Source of the DNA: Deltaproteobacteria bacterium
GTDB lineage: Bacteria; Desulfobacterota; Dissulfuribacteria; Dissulfuribacterales; S140-46
Length of the DNA stretch: 8,373 nucleotides
Direction of reading: 5' to 3'
Assembly: GCA_015491585.1 (NCBI GenBank)
Contig: WFVQ01000187.1
Location: 1-8,373, forward strand
Numbering within the stretch: position 1 is the stretch's first letter; every line of letters starts with the position of its first letter. Below are positions 6,146 through 8,373 of the stretch, piece by piece. The notes under the pieces are model-generated. The model was not told the origin of the DNA and made no database searches. It saw nothing but the letters and a program-made list of their open reading frames with translations. Made by a program: the position numbers and the translations under genes.

Positions 6146-8373
6146 ATGAGCAACCCCCCCCTGCCGGGCCTGGCCGGGCCCTACTCCAATATCCTCGAGG
6201 CAATCGGCAACACCCCTTGCGTGGAGATACGCAGGCTCAACCCCAACAAGAGTGTCAAGATCTTGGCCAAGCTCGAGGGTTTCAATCCCGGAGGATCCAT
6301 AAAGGACCGCATAGCCCTCTCCATGATCGAGGGGGCCGAGAGGCGAGGCGAGCTCACCAAGGACAAGATCATCCTCGAAGCCAGCAGCGGCAACACCGGG
6401 ATCGGGCTGTCTATGGTGGCTGCGGTCAAGGGCTACCGCTGTCTCATAGCCATGAGCGAATCGGCCAGCATGGAGCGCCGGCAGATCATGCGCGCCTTCG
6501 GGGCCGAGATCCTCCTGACCCCCGCCCACCTCAGCACCGACGGGGCCATCGAGGCGGCGTACCGATTGGCCAGGGAGGAACCCGACAAATACTTCCTCAC
6601 CGACCAGTTCAACAACGACGACAACTGGAAGGCCCACTACAACCACACTGCCCTGGAGATCTGGGAGCAGACAGGGGGAAAGGTCTCGGCCATAGTGGCC
6701 ACGATGGGGACCACCGGCACCCTCATGGGCCTGACCAGGCGCTTCAGGGAACTCGACCCATCGGTGAAGATGGTGGGCGTGGAACCGTTTTTGGGCCACA
6801 GGATACAAGGGCTCAAGAACATGAAGGAGTCCTACAAGCCCGGCATATTCCACCGCGACCTTCCAGACGAGATACTCAACATCCACGACGACGAAGCGTA
6901 TGAAACCGCCAGGAGGCTGGCCAAAGAAGAGGGTATATTCGTGGGTATGAGCTCTGGAGCCGCCCTGGCCGCGGCCATAAAGGTGGCCGCTGGAATGGAA
7001 TCAGGCGTGGTGGTGACCATCTTCCCAGACGGCGGCGAGCGGTATCTCTCCACCAGCCTATTTCATATGCCGGGCGCCAGGGGGGAGAGGAAGGAGAGCG
7101 GCATAAGGTTGAGCAACACCCTCACCAAGCGGAAGGATCTCCTCGAACCCATCGAGGCCGGGAAGGTCAGGATATACTCCTGCGGCCCCACCGTCCACGA
7201 CTTCGCACACCTTGGATTGTGCAGGCGGGTGGTGGTCGCGGACCTGCTAAGGCGTTCCCTCGAATCCCTGGGATACCAGGTCACCCACGTGATGAACGTC
7301 ACGGACATGGACGACAAGACCATCTCCGCGGCCCTTGCCAGGAAGATGAGCCTGAAGGAGCTCACTACGCACTACCTGGATGCCTTCATGGAGGATCTGG
7401 AGGCCCTCATGGTGAAGAGGGCGGACCACTACCCAAAGGCCACGGAACACGTGGAGGAGATGGTCTCGCTGACCTCCAGGCTCATGGAGGAGGGATACGC
7501 CTACGAGCGCCACGGTTCGGTCTATTTCGACATCTCGAAGCTGCCGGGCTACGGCAAGCTCTCGAACATAGACATCTCCAAGATCCATGTGGGCAAGACC
7601 GTGGACCTCGACGACTACGACAAGGACAGCCCGGTCGATTTCACCCTATTCAAGAGGGTCAACCTCCAGGAGCTCAAGGAGGGCCTCTACTACGACACCC
7701 CTTGGGGCCGATCCAGGCCAGGCTGGCACATAGAGTGCGTGGCCATGAGCCAGAAGTACCTGGGCGAGTTCTTCGACATCCACACCAGCGGCTGTGACCT
7801 CATCTTCCCCCATCACGAGAACGAGATAGCTATGGCGCTGGCCCTCACCAAGCGCCCGCTGGCCAACATCTGGCTGCACAGCGAGATGGTGCTCGTGGAC
7901 GGGAGAAAGATGTCCAGGTCCTGCGGAAACGCGGTCACCCTCAGGGACCTCCTGGAGCTTGGCTACACCGGAAGGCAGGTGCGTTTCTTCCTGCTCAGGA
8001 CCCACTACCGCAAGCCGCTCCACTACTCCAGGGAGTACCTGGACGAGGCAGTCAAGGCCCTGGAGAGGCTGGACGCCTTCGCCTCAGAGCTCCAGCAGGT
8101 GGCTCTGGACAACAGCGCCCGCGCAGGAGAAGAGGGGCTCAACAACGAGATCGAGGCGGTGGCAGAGGAGTCGTTCCAGGCCCTCTACGACGACCTCAAC
8201 GTACCGAGGGCCCTGGGAATCCTCTTCGGACTGGTGAAAAGGATTAACCCCCTGCTCGGAGAGCGCCGGGTCTCCACCGACCAGGCCAGGAGCGCGCTGG
8301 AGCTGGTGGTGAAGCTCAACACCATCCTCAACGTCTTCTCCATTCCCTCGCCAGATCCCAGCGAGCTGAAGAC
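6146..8373 (+). CDS. cysS: Cysteine synthase fused to cysteinyl-tRNA synthetase (partial, at least 742 aa)
   Basis: One frame from ATG 6146 (GGAGG 5 bases upstream) stays open to the window edge. Residues about 1-308 are a PLP-dependent cysteine synthase that makes cysteine from an activated serine and a sulfur donor: PLP lysine K53 in NPGGSIKDR, SSGNTG substrate loop, GTTGTLMG phosphate loop, GMSSGAAL, and DGGERYLST at its end. The GTTGT loop and GLKNM segment are CysM-like. After a charged linker of about 10 residues, a class I CysRS begins (residue ~319, RLSNTLTKRKDLLEP), which would load cysteine onto tRNA-Cys. Its zinc ligands C346, C531, H556 and E560 match E. coli C28, C209, H234 and E238. 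PGWHIEC, FPHHENE and KMSRS (588-592) are present, and a DALR-type helical domain follows from about 690. The HIGH motif reads H355-L-G-L358. A normal CysRS is about 460-490 residues, so roughly 30-60 residues lie beyond the window. Both domain assignments are secure; coupled activity is inferred. Confidence 0.92.
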   Translation, partial: MSNPPLPGLAGPYSNILEAIGNTPCVEIRRLNPNKSVKILAKLEGFNPGGSIKDRIALSMIEGAERRGELTKDKIILEASSGNTGIGLSMVAAVKGYRCLIAMSESASMERRQIMRAFGAEILLTPAHLSTDGAIEAAYRLAREEPDKYFLTDQFNNDDNWKAHYNHTALEIWEQTGGKVSAIVATMGTTGTLMGLTRRFRELDPSVKMVGVEPFLGHRIQGLKNMKESYKPGIFHRDLPDEILNIHDDEAYETARRLAKEEGIFVGMSSGAALAAAIKVAAGMESGVVVTIFPDGGERYLSTSLFHMPGARGERKESGIRLSNTLTKRKDLLEPIEAGKVRIYSCGPTVHDFAHLGLCRRVVVADLLRRSLESLGYQVTHVMNVTDMDDKTISAALARKMSLKELTTHYLDAFMEDLEALMVKRADHYPKATEHVEEMVSLTSRLMEEGYAYERHGSVYFDISKLPGYGKLSNIDISKIHVGKTVDLDDYDKDSPVDFTLFKRVNLQELKEGLYYDTPWGRSRPGWHIECVAMSQKYLGEFFDIHTSGCDLIFPHHENEIAMALALTKRPLANIWLHSEMVLVDGRKMSRSCGNAVTLRDLLELGYTGRQVRFFLLRTHYRKPLHYSREYLDEAVKALERLDAFASELQQVALDNSARAGEEGLNNEIEAVAEESFQALYDDLNVPRALGILFGLVKRINPLLGERRVSTDQARSALELVVKLNTILNVFSIPSPDPSELK

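Noticed and set aside
6085..6903. Long plus-strand open frame (272 codons) over the cysteine synthase region
   Set aside because: It is out of frame with the clear cysteine synthase motifs starting at 6146; its product is low-complexity, rich in Gly, Arg, Pro and Gln, as expected of a shadow frame in GC-rich coding DNA.
1..8373. tRNA, rRNA, CRISPR array, transposase or phage genes
   Set aside because: I found no cloverleaf-like segment, no regularly spaced direct repeats and no recognisable transposase, integrase or phage protein in any frame.

Overview
The window looks like a piece of bacterial chromosome from an anaerobe. A small rubredoxin is typical of anaerobic or oxygen-sensitive bacteria. 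The right 7 kb is GC-rich and favours AGG (Arg) and ATA (Ile) codons. A PocR-PAS hybrid histidine kinase is common in sulfate reducers, syntrophs and their relatives. I would guess Desulfobacterota or a similar lineage, but there is no rRNA or other firm marker, so the placement is an inference.

Layout. Positions 1-1030 are visibly AT-richer than the rest. They hold the last 19 codons of a gene entering from the left, about 160 bases without a convincing gene, and an unrecognised membrane-protein gene (224-1030). That gene is followed by an imperfect hairpin (1038-1091) that resembles a decayed integron attC site. A near-consensus sigma-70 promoter (1100-1128) then drives a 52-residue rubredoxin (1153-1311). 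Converging on it from the minus strand is a glycogen/starch synthase, glgA (1334-2893). An AT-rich intergenic region (2894-3073) separates glgA from a divergent 994-residue hybrid sensor kinase (3074-6058). After an 87-base gap comes a long reading frame from 6146 that never stops before the window ends.

The main item is that last frame. It encodes a PLP-dependent cysteine synthase (about residues 1-308, CysM-like) fused in frame to a cysteinyl-tRNA synthetase (about residue 319 onward, truncated by the window edge). One polypeptide would therefore make cysteine and load it onto tRNA-Cys. The synthetase half keeps the four zinc/cysteine-binding ligands and a KMSKS-type loop (KMSRS), but its HIGH signature reads HLGL. 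The synthase half has the PLP lysine and both glycine/serine loops. It also has a Lys where Mycobacterium tuberculosis CysM uses an Arg to bind O-phosphoserine.

Smaller oddities are a rubredoxin with a shortened first metal-binding loop (C-P-C-G), a GlgA whose ADP-glucose-binding KxGGL motif reads EAGGV, and the cassette-like low-GC gene on the left. The genes are mostly separate transcription units. Rubredoxin (electron transfer), GlgA (carbon storage), the kinase (sensing, possibly of small organic molecules) and cysteine/Cys-tRNA supply do not form an obvious single pathway.
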